From: Betaproteobacteria bacterium
GTDB lineage: Bacteria > Pseudomonadota > Gammaproteobacteria > Burkholderiales > Burkholderiaceae_C
Direction of reading: 5' to 3'
Length of the DNA stretch: 34,910 bases
Assembly: GCA_025358155.1 (NCBI GenBank)
Contig: JANYKR010000220.1
Span: forward strand, 1 to 34,910
The position numbers were made by a program, and so were the translations under genes. Numbering within the stretch: the stretch's first letter is position 1; each line of letters opens with the position of its first letter. Below, piece after piece: positions 8,056 to 18,448 of this stretch. The notes below the pieces were generated by a model that made no database searches, was not told the origin of the DNA, and worked only from the letters and a program-made list of their open reading frames with translations.

Positions 8056-8958
8056 ATGAGCCTCTTGCACTTCGATCAAGCCCTGCCGCACGGCATCACC
8101 CTGTCGTGCCGCGCTGCCGGCCCGCTGGATGCGCCGCTCAAGGCGCTGTTCCTGCACGGCTTTCCGGAGGCCGCCTTTGTGTGGGACGGCGTGATGGCCG
8201 CGCTGGCGCCCCAGGTTCGCTGCGTGGCGCCCAACCTGCGCGGCTACGGCGCGAGCAGCGCGCCTGCCGAGCTGTCGGCCTACCGCGCCAAGCACCTGGT
8301 GTCCGACCTGAGCGCGCTGATCGATGCCACCACCGGCAGCCCGGACGCACCCATCGATTTGCTGGTGGCGCACGACTGGGGCGGCGGCGTGGCCTGGAAC
8401 CTGGCGGCGCTGTCGCCCGGACGGGTACGCCAGCTGGTGATCATCAATTCACCGCATCCCGGCGCCCTGTTGCGTGAGCTGCGCGACAACCCGGCCCAGC
8501 AGGCCGCCAGCCAGTACATGAACGAGCTGGTGCAGCCTGACGCGGCAGCAAAGTTGTCGGACCATGACTTTGCCGGGCTGTGGGCGATTTTGGGGCGTTT
8601 TGGCCCAGCCGATTGGCTGACCCCCGCCGTGCGCGAGCAGTACCGCGAGGTCTGGCGGCAAGGCCTGGACGGTGCGCTCAACTACTACCGCGCTTCACCG
8701 CTGCGCCCGCCCACCGGGCCAGCCGACCCCGCGTTGCAGCAACTGATGCTGCCCGCCTCGGTGGTCGATGTGGCGGTGCCGACCACCGTGCTGTGGGGTG
8801 ACGCCGACCATGCGCTGCTGCCGGGGCTGCTGGACGGGCTGGCAGACTGGGTGCCAGGGGTGCAAATCCACCGCCTGCCCGGCGCCAGCCACTGGATCGT
8901 GCATGAGCAGCCGGCCTGGGTTGTTGCCCGGCTGCGCGAGGTGCTGGCCCGCTTGTGA
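8056..8958 (+). CDS. Alpha/beta hydrolase, epoxide-hydrolase-like
   Basis: A 300-residue alpha/beta-hydrolase-fold enzyme. The oxyanion-hole motif HGFPE is at 34-38. The nucleophile elbow is AHDWGG with Asp107 as nucleophile, which points to the epoxide hydrolase/haloalkane dehalogenase branch rather than serine esterases. The acid is probably an Asp in WGDADHAL (249 or 251), and the catalytic His is H279 in GASHW. Tyrosines in NYYRAS (about 210-211) fit the epoxide-activating Tyr of epoxide hydrolases, so I favour that over dehalogenase activity. There is no signal peptide, so the enzyme is cytoplasmic. The ATG at 8056 begins directly before the first beta strand. It follows engB by 34 bases and may be read through from it. 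The physiological substrate is unknown. Confidence 0.88.
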   Translation: MSLLHFDQALPHGITLSCRAAGPLDAPLKALFLHGFPEAAFVWDGVMAALAPQVRCVAPNLRGYGASSAPAELSAYRAKHLVSDLSALIDATTGSPDAPIDLLVAHDWGGGVAWNLAALSPGRVRQLVIINSPHPGALLRELRDNPAQQAASQYMNELVQPDAAAKLSDHDFAGLWAILGRFGPADWLTPAVREQYREVWRQGLDGALNYYRASPLRPPTGPADPALQQLMLPASVVDVAVPTTVLWGDADHALLPGLLDGLADWVPGVQIHRLPGASHWIVHEQPAWVVARLREVLARL

Positions 8959-9040
8959 CGTGACGCCAGCAAGGGCTGCGGTCGGGCCAACGCACAGCCC
9001 GCGCTTATCCCGCGCCCAACCCGTACAAAAACTCCGCGCC

Positions 9041-9985
9041 TCAGGGCCGGCCCAGCATCAGCGTGATGCCGGTGCGGCCCTGCGGTGCATGGGTCAGGGC
9101 CAGGCTGCGCTGCACGTTCTGCTCGGTCAGCAGGTTGATCATCTGCCCGGTCAGGCCCACCACCGAGCCCAGCGCCGCGCGGCCTGCCAGCGGTGTGCCG
9201 ATGTTGACGACGATCACCACATCGGCGCCCAGCGCCCGCGCCACGTCGATCGGCACGTTGTTGACCATGCCGCCGTCACCCAGCACCCGGCCCTCGACCT
9301 CGGTGGGTGCAAACACCCCCGGCACGCTCATGCTCGAGCGCAGCGCCAAGGCCAGGTCACCGTGGTCCAGCACCACGCCAGCGCCGGTTTCCATGTCGGT
9401 GGCCACCGCGCGGAACGGGATCGGCAACTGGTCGAAGCGGTCCACGCCGCGTACCGGCAAGGTGTAGCGGCGCAGCAGCGACTCCAGCCCCCGGCTCGAC
9501 ACAGCGCTGCTGGGCACCAGCAACTCGCCATGGCGCAGGCCCAGCCCGAACAGGCCGGAGGTCTCGAAGTCCTCCTCCTTGCGGCGCTGCGACAACTGTT
9601 GGCGCTCGACCCGGTTGGCAAACACCTCGCTCCATTGCACCGCGCGCAGTTCTCGCTCCAGATCGGCTGCGTGCATGCCGCTGGCGTAGAGCCCGCCGAC
9701 GATAGCGCCCATCGAGGTGCCGGTGATCACGTCGATGGGGACTTGCATCTCCTCCAGCACCTTGAGCACACCGACATGCGCCAGCCCGCGTGCACCGCCG
9801 CCCGACAGCACCAGGCCGATGCGCAGGCGGCCTGGTGCGGGGTTGGCGCTGGTTTCAGAAGCAGCAGCGACAGCCGCGGAGGGCGCAAGCACCCGCTGCG
9901 CCCACACTGGCCCGGCCAGGCCCAGCAGCGCGCTCAGCAGGCTGAGCGCCAGGCCGATCACCGGGGCGGTCACCCAACCGATCAT
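9041..9985 (-). CDS. Patatin-like phospholipase family protein (RssA-like)
   Basis: A 314-residue patatin-domain protein. The oxyanion hole is GGGARG at 62-67. The nucleophile is Ser91 in GTSMG, and the catalytic Asp is D237 in the DGG triplet, so the Ser-Asp dyad is intact and lipid acyl hydrolase activity is expected. Residues 1-29 form a hydrophobic export signal ending in VWA, placing the protein in the periplasm or membrane. It ends soon after the patatin domain and lacks the POTRA and beta-barrel parts of PlpD-type secreted patatins. I use the ATG at 9985 because the signal sequence starts there. An ATG at 10093 would put an Arg-rich stretch before the signal and overlap the next gene. 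It lies 97 bases downstream of the DUF1631 gene. Confidence 0.88.
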   Translation of the reverse strand: MIGWVTAPVIGLALSLLSALLGLAGPVWAQRVLAPSAAVAAASETSANPAPGRLRIGLVLSGGGARGLAHVGVLKVLEEMQVPIDVITGTSMGAIVGGLYASGMHAADLERELRAVQWSEVFANRVERQQLSQRRKEEDFETSGLFGLGLRHGELLVPSSAVSSRGLESLLRRYTLPVRGVDRFDQLPIPFRAVATDMETGAGVVLDHGDLALALRSSMSVPGVFAPTEVEGRVLGDGGMVNNVPIDVARALGADVVIVVNIGTPLAGRAALGSVVGLTGQMINLLTEQNVQRSLALTHAPQGRTGITLMLGRP

Positions 9986-10082
9986 GGCGACCGGCCTGGG
10001 GCCGCTGGCACGGCCGCGTTTCAGCCTACCTGCGTGGACAAGAGTTTCGGGGCTGGCGTGGAGGCTGCGGCGCTGTCCAGAC

Positions 10083-11702
10083 TCAAAGCGCATGCAAGAC
10101 CGTGTCGGCGGCGCGCCGGACCAGCGACCGCACCCGCAGCGGGCGTGCCAGCTTTTCAGCCAGCAGCCGCGCCAGTGCGGGCTGGCGCAGTGCCCACAGC
10201 CGCTCGGCGGCAGGCTCGAACAGCAACAGCAGTTCATGCTCCGGGTCTTGCCACAAGCACATCAGCGAGCGCCATTCGCCCTGCAGGTAGACCCGCAAAG
10301 GTGTACCCGGCTGACTGGCCTGGGTCATCGACAGGGTGCTGGACGGCGCAGGCACAGGCTTGCTGGCGGGCATCAAGTCGGCCGGTACGGTGTCGAGCGA
10401 GCCAATGTCCAGCGGCACCGAGTCCGTGCTGTTGCCGACCTCGGCATGGCTGAAGCGCTGCAGCCGTTCGATCTTCGGCGCTGCATGGGTCAGCGCCTGG
10501 GCCAGCGCATGGCGGCGCGCTGCGGCCAGCCGGACGATGGCCCAGGAAAACTGACTGGCCTGCGGCGGGTCAGCGGTGGCGAGGTGTTCGACCAGACTGC
10601 GGCACAAGGCCAGCAGGCGCCGTCGCAAGGCAGGCGTGCTGCACGCGAGGTCAAACGCCAGCTGGTCCATGAAGCGCCAGATCGGGTGGTCGTAAGTGTC
10701 CAGCAGCGTGCCATCGACCTGCGCCAGGCGCAGCGCTGCGGGCTGCAAGCGCTGCAGCAGCGCCAGGGTGTGGCTGGCCAGGTTGGGGTCTTGCTGAATG
10801 GCAGCAAACAGCCGGGCCAGCAACTCGATCAACTGGGCATCGACCGGTTTGTAGGCCGGGCCGTGGCCGGGTGGTGCAGGGGCGCGGGCTGGCGACCCGT
10901 CTGGTGGCCCGCCAGGCAGCATGTCCGGCAGCAGCTCGGGAAATCCTTCGGGCACTTGCGGCGGCAGCGCGTCCAGCGGTGTCGGCATGCTGTCATGCAG
11001 GCTGTGCAAGTCAGCCGGTGGGTGGTAGCGGGCCGCGTCAGCCGCCCTCGAGGCCGCACCGCCGTAAACGATGGTGCGGTATGCGCCCGGGACGATGCCT
11101 TGTTCGTGGAGCCGGCGACTGGCAGAGGCGTAGCTGACTTGCAGCGCCTCGGCCAACGGCGTGGCCGCCTCGTGCAAAAACGCAGTCAACATGGGCCGGC
11201 TGAGCGGCAGTCGCTGAAGACCGGCCCACAAAGCGGCGACAAAACGCTCGGGCCGGAACGGGTTGTTGTCCCGGGTGACATTGACATCGTTGGCCAGCGC
11301 CGAGGTGAAGGTTTGCAACTCGCGCAACTCGGCATCGGCGGTTTGGCAGATGGTCCGGATGCAGCGGGCGACCTCGATGTCCACCACCACATCGTCCTCG
11401 CCGATCAGCGACAGCTCCGAGCTGGCCGATACCGTCGATTTGGGCCTCAAGGCCGGGGGCGCCGGTGGTTCCAGGCCCTGCAATTCGGCCTGAGCCGATG
11501 CGCGCAAGCTGTTGAGCGCCTCGGCAACCAACTCTCCCCGGTGCAGTGCCAGGGCCCGGCACGGATCACCGTCGATCCGGTCGTGCGCCGGCAAGCGCAG
11601 CCGCCACTGGCCCAGCACCGCATCGATCACGGCGTTGAAAGTCATCGGCGCACGCAACAACTCGTCGTCGATAAATTCTTGCTGCTGGAGGCGACGGGGC
11701 AT
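10083..11702 (-). CDS. DUF1631 family protein
   Basis: A 539-residue protein that I assign to the DUF1631 family, large cytoplasmic proteins of unknown function in beta- and gammaproteobacteria. Supporting features are the helical N-terminal region with E-L-S-L-I-G-E-D-D, the segment NPFRPERFVAALW, and the signature HPIWRFMDQLAFD in the second half. A Pro-rich linker (about 225-265) separates two helical regions. The C-terminal part (LRVYLQGEWRSLMCLW onward) looks like a small beta-rich module. There is no signal peptide or enzyme motif. Many homologues are longer, so this one may be a compact version. The ATG at 11702 is used, and a later Met at residue 20 is a possible alternative. It lies 230 bases after groEL, beyond the groEL terminator. 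Confidence 0.75.
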   Translation of the reverse strand: MPRRLQQQEFIDDELLRAPMTFNAVIDAVLGQWRLRLPAHDRIDGDPCRALALHRGELVAEALNSLRASAQAELQGLEPPAPPALRPKSTVSASSELSLIGEDDVVVDIEVARCIRTICQTADAELRELQTFTSALANDVNVTRDNNPFRPERFVAALWAGLQRLPLSRPMLTAFLHEAATPLAEALQVSYASASRRLHEQGIVPGAYRTIVYGGAASRAADAARYHPPADLHSLHDSMPTPLDALPPQVPEGFPELLPDMLPGGPPDGSPARAPAPPGHGPAYKPVDAQLIELLARLFAAIQQDPNLASHTLALLQRLQPAALRLAQVDGTLLDTYDHPIWRFMDQLAFDLACSTPALRRRLLALCRSLVEHLATADPPQASQFSWAIVRLAAARRHALAQALTHAAPKIERLQRFSHAEVGNSTDSVPLDIGSLDTVPADLMPASKPVPAPSSTLSMTQASQPGTPLRVYLQGEWRSLMCLWQDPEHELLLLFEPAAERLWALRQPALARLLAEKLARPLRVRSLVRRAADTVLHAL

Positions 11703-11818
11703 GGCGGGCGATTATCGGCGCCTGCGAACTGGGCAAGGGCTGGCGGGCGACCGCACAGTGCGGGCGACCGGGCCCGGCCCGCGAATCGACCGAGCCGGGC
11801 CATGGGTGAGCACCAAGC

Positions 11819-11845
11819 AAAACGGGCCACCCGAAGGTGGCCCGT
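11819..11845 (-). terminator. Rho-independent terminator of groESL
   Basis: Minus-strand ACGGGCCACC pairs perfectly with GGTGGCCCGT (10 bp) across a TTCG tetraloop and is followed by TTTTGCTT. It lies about 90 bases past the groEL stop. A second GC-rich hairpin (CCGGCGGC 11905-11912, GCCGCCGG 11918-11925) lies immediately after the stop codon but lacks a T-run. Confidence 0.88.
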
Positions 11846-11932
11846 GAGCGCTTGGCACTTGAGTGGCCAGCCGAAAGCTGACCGCTGGCAAGTGCCAGCT
11901 TGCTCCGGCGGCGGCAAGCCGCCGGTTCAAGC

Positions 11933-13627
<1,695 letters not shown>

Positions 13628-13773
13628 TCAGATTCACCGCACAGGTCGTCGGGAAAGAGGGCGTAGCAAGCGGCATGCTGGCCAGGCGCACGGCACACAG
13701 GAACCGAAACGCAGCCTTGCTACGTGAGGATTCCGGGCACCGCGCAACGACGCCAGCGCGCCGCGCAGTAGCT

Positions 13774-14064
13774 TTATTTCTCGACGACGGCGAAGAGGTC
13801 TTCTTCGCGCATCACCAGCAACTCATCGCCATCGACCTTGACGGTCTGGCCCGAGTACTTGCCGAACAGCACGCGGTCGCCCGGCTTGCAGTTCAGGGCG
13901 ATGAAGTCACCCTTGTCATTGCGCTTGCCCGGGCCGACAGCCAGCACTTCACCCTGGTCAGGCTTTTCGGCGGCGTTGTCGGGGATGACGATGCCAGAGG
14001 CGGTCTTGGTCTCTTGTTCCAGACGCTTGACGATCACGCGGTCATGCAGGGGGCGAAGTTTCAT
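13774..14064 (-). CDS. groES: Co-chaperonin GroES (10 kDa)
   Basis: The 96-residue co-chaperonin that caps the GroEL ring as a heptamer. The sequence starts [14 protein letters not shown] as expected. The mobile loop that contacts GroEL is [14 protein letters not shown], and the roof-forming hairpin and C-terminal [16 protein letters not shown] are present. A good ribosome binding site, GGAGAA, precedes the ATG at 14064. It is first in the groES-groEL operon. The 5' leader is about 130 bases and carries the CIRCE operator at its start. Confidence 0.98.
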   Translation of the reverse strand: MKLRPLHDRVIVKRLEQETKTASGIVIPDNAAEKPDQGEVLAVGPGKRNDKGDFIALNCKPGDRVLFGKYSGQTVKVDGDELLVMREEDLFAVVEK

Positions 14065-14167
14065 GCGGTTCTCCTAATTGGATTCACACCAGCAGGTGCC
14101 GCCAACCTCAGGCCGTGGCACCCCATCATTGCTTGCAAATCGGCTGCGCAGGGCGCCGGTTCGGACT

Positions 14168-14196
14168 GCTAGCACTCAGTGTTGATGAGTGCTAGC
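14168..14196 (-). promoter_or_regulatory. CIRCE operator (HrcA-binding site)
   Basis: A perfect 10-bp inverted repeat, GCTAGCACTC (14168-14177) and GAGTGCTAGC (14187-14196), is separated by nine bases. This matches the CIRCE consensus TTAGCACTC-N9-GAGTGCTAA except for a symmetric change at the outermost base pair. It lies immediately downstream of the -10 box, so HrcA binding would block initiation of groESL. Confidence 0.95.
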
Positions 14197-14201
14197 AAAG
14201 G

Positions 14202-14229
14202 ATTATACGGACGAAGCCGGGTATTTCAA
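14202..14229 (-). promoter_or_regulatory. groESL promoter with overlapping sigma-70 and sigma-32 features
   Basis: On the minus strand, TTGAAA (14224-14229) and TATAAT (14202-14207) are spaced by 16 bases, a strong vegetative promoter. The -35 is part of CCCTTGAAA, which also fits the sigma-32 (RpoH) -35 core CTTGAAA. The -10 is closer to sigma-70 than to the sigma-32 consensus CCCCATNT. Dual use is inference. Confidence 0.8.
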
Positions 14230-14362
14230 GGGCTTGCGCATGCGCCGTATTCAGGCCGCCGGGGCAGGCCCGGGGGTGCAGCACTGCGGCATGCCTGCCG
14301 CCACCGGCGCGGGGCTGAACCCCCAGGATCGACACGCCTGAGCGCGGCTGCAGCAGACGGCG

Positions 14363-17300
14363 TCAGTGGGTGGACAGACTCAAGCTCACCTGCGGTGTCC
14401 AGACCGTGCCGGCGTCAGCCGCAACATGCAGTTGCGGCGCTGCCAGGACCAAGCGCTCGCTGGGCAGCTTGCGTGCCAGCAGGGCGTCGCGCACCGCCAG
14501 GCCGCGCTGTGAGGCCAGGTCGCGGGCGGTGTCGTCGCCTGCCGGCAGGGCCGCCAGCAGCAAGGCCTCCATCTCGGTGGCAGGCAGGTCGTCGCGAAGC
14601 AGGCCAAAGGCGTTGCGCGGCTTGTCGGGCAGAGCGGTCTTTTGGTAGAGCGCCTTGAGCAGCCGTGCGCGCTCCTCGGGTGTGAAGCCGGGCCGGGGCG
14701 GCGCCTGGCTTTGCGGGACGGCGTCGGTGGCCGAGGCCGGCCCTGTCGGCCGCGTCGCCGCTGGTCGCATTGACTCACGCGCCCGCTCCGCTTGCAGCCG
14801 CTCGTCCAGCAAGGCCAGCCGCAGGGCGGTCCGTTCGGTGGCCGGATCGGCTGCGCCGGTGACGGTCAGCTTCAAACCGGGTCGGGCCAGCAGCGCCGCC
14901 GCTACCTTGTCGAGTGCCTGTTGGCCGCTGCCCACGATCTGCGCGCTACCTGGGCTGAACTCGACCGTGCTCAGGTCGTCGCTGTCGTTGCCCGCCAGCA
15001 GCGCAAACGGCGAGCTGAAGGCTTTGCCCAGCAGGTTGAGAATGACCTTCCAGATCAGGCCGCCGAGGCTGAACTGGGGGTCGCTGACGCTGCCGCTGAC
15101 CGGCAGGTTGATGTCGATCACACCGTTGCGGTCAGTGAGCAGGGCCACCGCCAGCAGCACCGGCAACTGGGTGGCGCTGGTCGACTCGACCCGCGCGCCA
15201 AAACTCAACTGGTTCAGCACCACCTGGTTGCTGGCGGCGAGATGGCCGTCGGCGTCGATCTTGTAAGCCACGTCCATGCTGAGTTTGCCGCGGGTGATGG
15301 CGTAGCCGGCGTACTTGCCGGCATACGGTGACAGCGGCGCCAGCTCCAGGTCGGTGGCTTTGGCGCGGATGTCCAGAGCCAGCGGCCGGGCCATCGGGTT
15401 GATCTGGCCGTTGATGTCGATCAGCGCGGTCTGCGCCGCCCGGCCTTGCAGGCTGAGGGTGGCCATCTCGCGGCTGTCCGAGCGCAACGCGCCGAGCTGG
15501 CCGTTCAGCTCGGTCAGCCGCACGCTGTAGTTGGGCCGCACGAAGTGGTCGCTGAAGTCGATGCGGCCGTTGCGCAGCTGGGTCGGGCCCAGCACCAGAT
15601 CGACTGGCAGGGGTGCAGCGCCAGTGGCGGTTGTGGTGGCAGTGGCGGTTGTGGTGGTCGTGGCAGTGGCAGTTGTGGCGGTCGTGGCGGTCGTGGCGGT
15701 GCCGGCCGGTGCCGGCGCCGCAGCGGCCCGGCCCTTGGCGGTCACATCCTGCAGGTTGAAGTGGCCCTGCTCGGTCACGTTCAGTCGGCTGTAGAAGTCG
15801 GTGAGTGCAAGGTCGCGCACGGCGATGCGGGGCCGGGCCGGCGGTGCCAGCGTCACCGTCAAGCCTTGCAGCGCGAGCGTTTGCCAGGTCAGCAGTTCTT
15901 CCCCGCTGTCCGGTCGGGCATCGGCGGCTGCCCGGGTGTTGATCTTCAGCTCGGTCATTTGCAGGTCGCCCGCGCTGCCGACCTGCCAGCCGTCTGCGGT
16001 CTGGCGGGCGCTCACCCGGCCCTGGAACCCGGTGTCGGCATGCAGCAGGCTGACCGGCAGCGCATCGGCAGCGTAAGGCGCCAGCAGGTGCAGCGGCAGG
16101 CTTTGCAGCGTCAACTGACCATCCACTTGCAGCGGTGCCAGACCGAACCGGCCGTCCCAGTTGATGGTGCTGGTGGCCTGCGCGTTGGCCGGTCGGTCGG
16201 CCGGCAGGCCCAGCCTTGCGGCCAGTTGCAAATGGGGCTGGGTTTGAGCCGTATCCGGGCCTGCAGGCCAGCTCAGGCCCTGCAGGTGAAGTTGCAAGGC
16301 GCTCAGCGACAGGCGCAAGGGCTCGCCGGTGCCGGGCGGCAGCACCGCTGCGTCGGTCCACAGCAGCTGGCCGCCGCTGACCTTCAAGTCCTGCAGTTTG
16401 ATGCGCCAGCCCAGGGCCGGTGTGGCCTCGGCGGCGGGCTGTGCGAGCTTGCCGGTCTGCATCGCTGTCAGCGCCAGGTTCAACTGGCCTTGGGCGTCAC
16501 GGCTCGCGTTCAGCTGGGGCTGCACCAGCTCGACGCTGCCGATGCGCAGTTGCCTGGCCAGCAGGTCCACCGCAGTTTGCTCGACCTGCAACTGCCGCAG
16601 CGATGCCAGGCGGGTGGCGCGAGGCCCGGTGCCGTCTCGCAATTGCAGGTCGTGCAGCGTGGCCTTGTGCAGGGCCAGTTGCAGCTGGGGCGCCAGCGGT
16701 CCGGCCGCCCAGTCGAGCTGGCTGTCCACCGACAGCCGGCCCGACAGCTGGGGTTTCAGGGCCTGGGCAAAGTAGGGCGCCAACGCCGCCAGGTCCAGGT
16801 CGGCCAGTTGCAGTGACAGCGTGGCTTGCTGCGGCGTGAGTTTGCCGTCCAGTGTCAGCCGCCCTGCCGCAGCCGCCGCCGTGCTTGTGGTGCGCAGCGT
16901 GGTGCTCAGCGTCAGCGGCAGTGGCGCGGCGGCGGGCCACTGCACGCCAGTCACCTGCAGGTTCAAGTCGGCCAGTTGCAGGGCGGCACGGGGCTGGACG
17001 GCGTCATCGGTCCAACGCACCAAGCCGCGGTTGAGCCGCAGCGCGTCCAGGCTGAGTTGCCAGGGCTCCGGTGGTGCCGGCGCCTGCGCGGCATTTGCCG
17101 CCGGGTCGATGGGTGGACTGGCGCTGGCGGTCAACAGCGACTGCAGGTTGAAGCGGCCTTTTGCATCGCGTGCCAGCAGCAGTTCGGCACCGTCCAGCTT
17201 GAGCTCACCCAGCGCCACTTGCCGGGCCAGGGGCTGCACGTCACGCAGGCCCAGAGCCAGGCTCTGCCAGGCGAGGATGGGCGCTGCATCAGCCGCTGCG

Positions 17301-18208
17301 CCGGGTGCCGCCAGCGCCACGTCGTCCAGTTGAACCGTGCCCCGCAGCGACAGGCTGGGCCGGCCCTCGGCGGGCAGCGCAAAGCGCAGCCTCAGATCGG
17401 TGGACAGCCGGGCTTGCCGCAAGCGCAAGGGCAGGCTGGCGGGCAGGTAACCCAGCCAGGGTTTGAGGTCCAGCTGGGCACAGGCCAGCGTCAGCTCGCC
17501 GGGGTGCCTGCTGGCAAATGGCCGGACCTGGCTGCCGCTGTCGAAGCGTGTCCCGTTGACGGTAAACGCCAGCCGAGGCTCGGTGATCACCTCAACATCG
17601 GCCGGCAGGTTGGACAAAAAGGGCAGACTGAGGGTCAGGCCATCAACCTGGTGGCGTTGCCCGGCCGGGCGGTCATGCAGCCTCAGCACGGCGCCGCGCA
17701 GTGCCAGGTTGTAGAGCGCAAACCGCGCGGGCTCGGCAGTGATGGCGCCGGGCTGGGGCGCAAACCGGGCCAGCAGGTCGTCGATGTCGTAGTGCCCCGG
17801 TGCCGTGCGCGCCAGGTTGAGCTGCAGGCCGTCGATCAGCAGGCTGTCGACCACTGGCGCACGCTGGCGCAGGGAAGCGAGCGACAAAACAGCATGCAAC
17901 TGGGCAATTTGCAGCAGCGGCCCGGGGGCGGTGGCGGCGTCCGGGGAGTTGGCCTGTTCGGCCGGTGCCGCGCCCGGGGCTGCCCCGATCCGCAGGCCCT
18001 TGAGCGTGAGCGCGAGCCGCCAGGGCACAAAATCCACCGCCTCCAGCGTCACCGGCCGGCCCAGCGACTGGCTCAGGCGCACTGGCAGCTGCGATTGCAG
18101 CAGCGCCGGTACGCCCCACCAGGCCAGCAGAACAAGCAGACCTGTGCCCAGGCTGGTCCAGGCCAAAAATTTGATCCATCGACTCGGGCCGGACACGGGA
18201 GTGCTCAC
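14363..18208 (-). CDS. DUF748 / AsmA-like large envelope protein
   Basis: A 1281-residue protein with an N-terminal membrane anchor (about residues 14-37) followed by a long AsmA/TamB-like body of beta-rich repeats, so most of it should lie in the periplasm. DUF748 signatures include the RPVTLEAVDFVPWRLALTLKGL opening and FSDHFVRPNYSVRLTELNGQL. Near the C-terminus an OmpA-like stretch starts around residue 1083 (VEFSPGSAQIVGSGQQALDKVAAAL). AsmA-like proteins are implicated in lipid transport between membranes and in envelope integrity. The function of this one is not known. It starts with GTG at 18208, 15 bases after the yacG stop, so it is probably the last gene of zapD-yacG-DUF748. A Thr/Ala-rich linker near residues 833-863 is encoded by a DNA repeat. 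Confidence 0.88.
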   Translation of the reverse strand: MSTPVSGPSRWIKFLAWTSLGTGLLVLLAWWGVPALLQSQLPVRLSQSLGRPVTLEAVDFVPWRLALTLKGLRIGAAPGAAPAEQANSPDAATAPGPLLQIAQLHAVLSLASLRQRAPVVDSLLIDGLQLNLARTAPGHYDIDDLLARFAPQPGAITAEPARFALYNLALRGAVLRLHDRPAGQRHQVDGLTLSLPFLSNLPADVEVITEPRLAFTVNGTRFDSGSQVRPFASRHPGELTLACAQLDLKPWLGYLPASLPLRLRQARLSTDLRLRFALPAEGRPSLSLRGTVQLDDVALAAPGAAADAAPILAWQSLALGLRDVQPLARQVALGELKLDGAELLLARDAKGRFNLQSLLTASASPPIDPAANAAQAPAPPEPWQLSLDALRLNRGLVRWTDDAVQPRAALQLADLNLQVTGVQWPAAAPLPLTLSTTLRTTSTAAAAAGRLTLDGKLTPQQATLSLQLADLDLAALAPYFAQALKPQLSGRLSVDSQLDWAAGPLAPQLQLALHKATLHDLQLRDGTGPRATRLASLRQLQVEQTAVDLLARQLRIGSVELVQPQLNASRDAQGQLNLALTAMQTGKLAQPAAEATPALGWRIKLQDLKVSGGQLLWTDAAVLPPGTGEPLRLSLSALQLHLQGLSWPAGPDTAQTQPHLQLAARLGLPADRPANAQATSTINWDGRFGLAPLQVDGQLTLQSLPLHLLAPYAADALPVSLLHADTGFQGRVSARQTADGWQVGSAGDLQMTELKINTRAAADARPDSGEELLTWQTLALQGLTVTLAPPARPRIAVRDLALTDFYSRLNVTEQGHFNLQDVTAKGRAAAAPAPAGTATTATTATTATATTTTTATATTTATGAAPLPVDLVLGPTQLRNGRIDFSDHFVRPNYSVRLTELNGQLGALRSDSREMATLSLQGRAAQTALIDINGQINPMARPLALDIRAKATDLELAPLSPYAGKYAGYAITRGKLSMDVAYKIDADGHLAASNQVVLNQLSFGARVESTSATQLPVLLAVALLTDRNGVIDINLPVSGSVSDPQFSLGGLIWKVILNLLGKAFSSPFALLAGNDSDDLSTVEFSPGSAQIVGSGQQALDKVAAALLARPGLKLTVTGAADPATERTALRLALLDERLQAERARESMRPAATRPTGPASATDAVPQSQAPPRPGFTPEERARLLKALYQKTALPDKPRNAFGLLRDDLPATEMEALLLAALPAGDDTARDLASQRGLAVRDALLARKLPSERLVLAAPQLHVAADAGTVWTPQVSLSLSTH
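15622..15710 (-). repeat. Thr/Ala-coding simple repeat inside the DUF748 gene
   Basis: The plus strand reads as permuted copies of GTGGCGGTT, GTGGTG and GTGGCAGTG in 6-9-base steps. On the coding strand this gives about 30 residues made almost only of Thr and Ala (residues about 833-863). It is a flexible linker between domains and likely unstable in copy number. Confidence 0.8.
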
Positions 18209-18223
18209 TTCCAGCTCGGAGGA

Positions 18224-18448
18224 TCAGTCCGGCAGGGTGTCGTCGTCCTCGCGGGTCGGCGGCGCCTCGACCCGGTAGCTCTCATTGGCCCAGGCGCCCA
18301 GGTCGACACCCCGGCAGCGCTCGCTGCAAAACGGCCGCCAGGGGTTTTCAGGCGCGAAAATCGCGGGCCGGCGGCAAGTGGGGCAGGGCACGCGGCGCGG
18401 CTCGGCTGGGGGGGTGAGGGCTTGGTTGTGGGTGTTCAAGCGGGTCAT
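18224..18448 (-). CDS. yacG: YacG, DNA gyrase inhibitor, zinc-binding
   Basis: A 74-residue zinc-finger protein that binds GyrB and inhibits gyrase. The four zinc ligands are C22 and C25 (CPTC) and C41 and C45 (CSERC), followed by the family motif RCRGVDLGAWANESYRV. The N-terminus is about ten residues longer than in E. coli and the acidic C-terminal tail is usual. Its ATG overlaps the zapD stop in a four-base ATGA (18445-18448), so translation is coupled to zapD. This is the conserved coaE-zapD-yacG neighbourhood. Confidence 0.96.
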   Translation of the reverse strand: MTRLNTHNQALTPPAEPRRVPCPTCRRPAIFAPENPWRPFCSERCRGVDLGAWANESYRVEAPPTREDDDTLPD

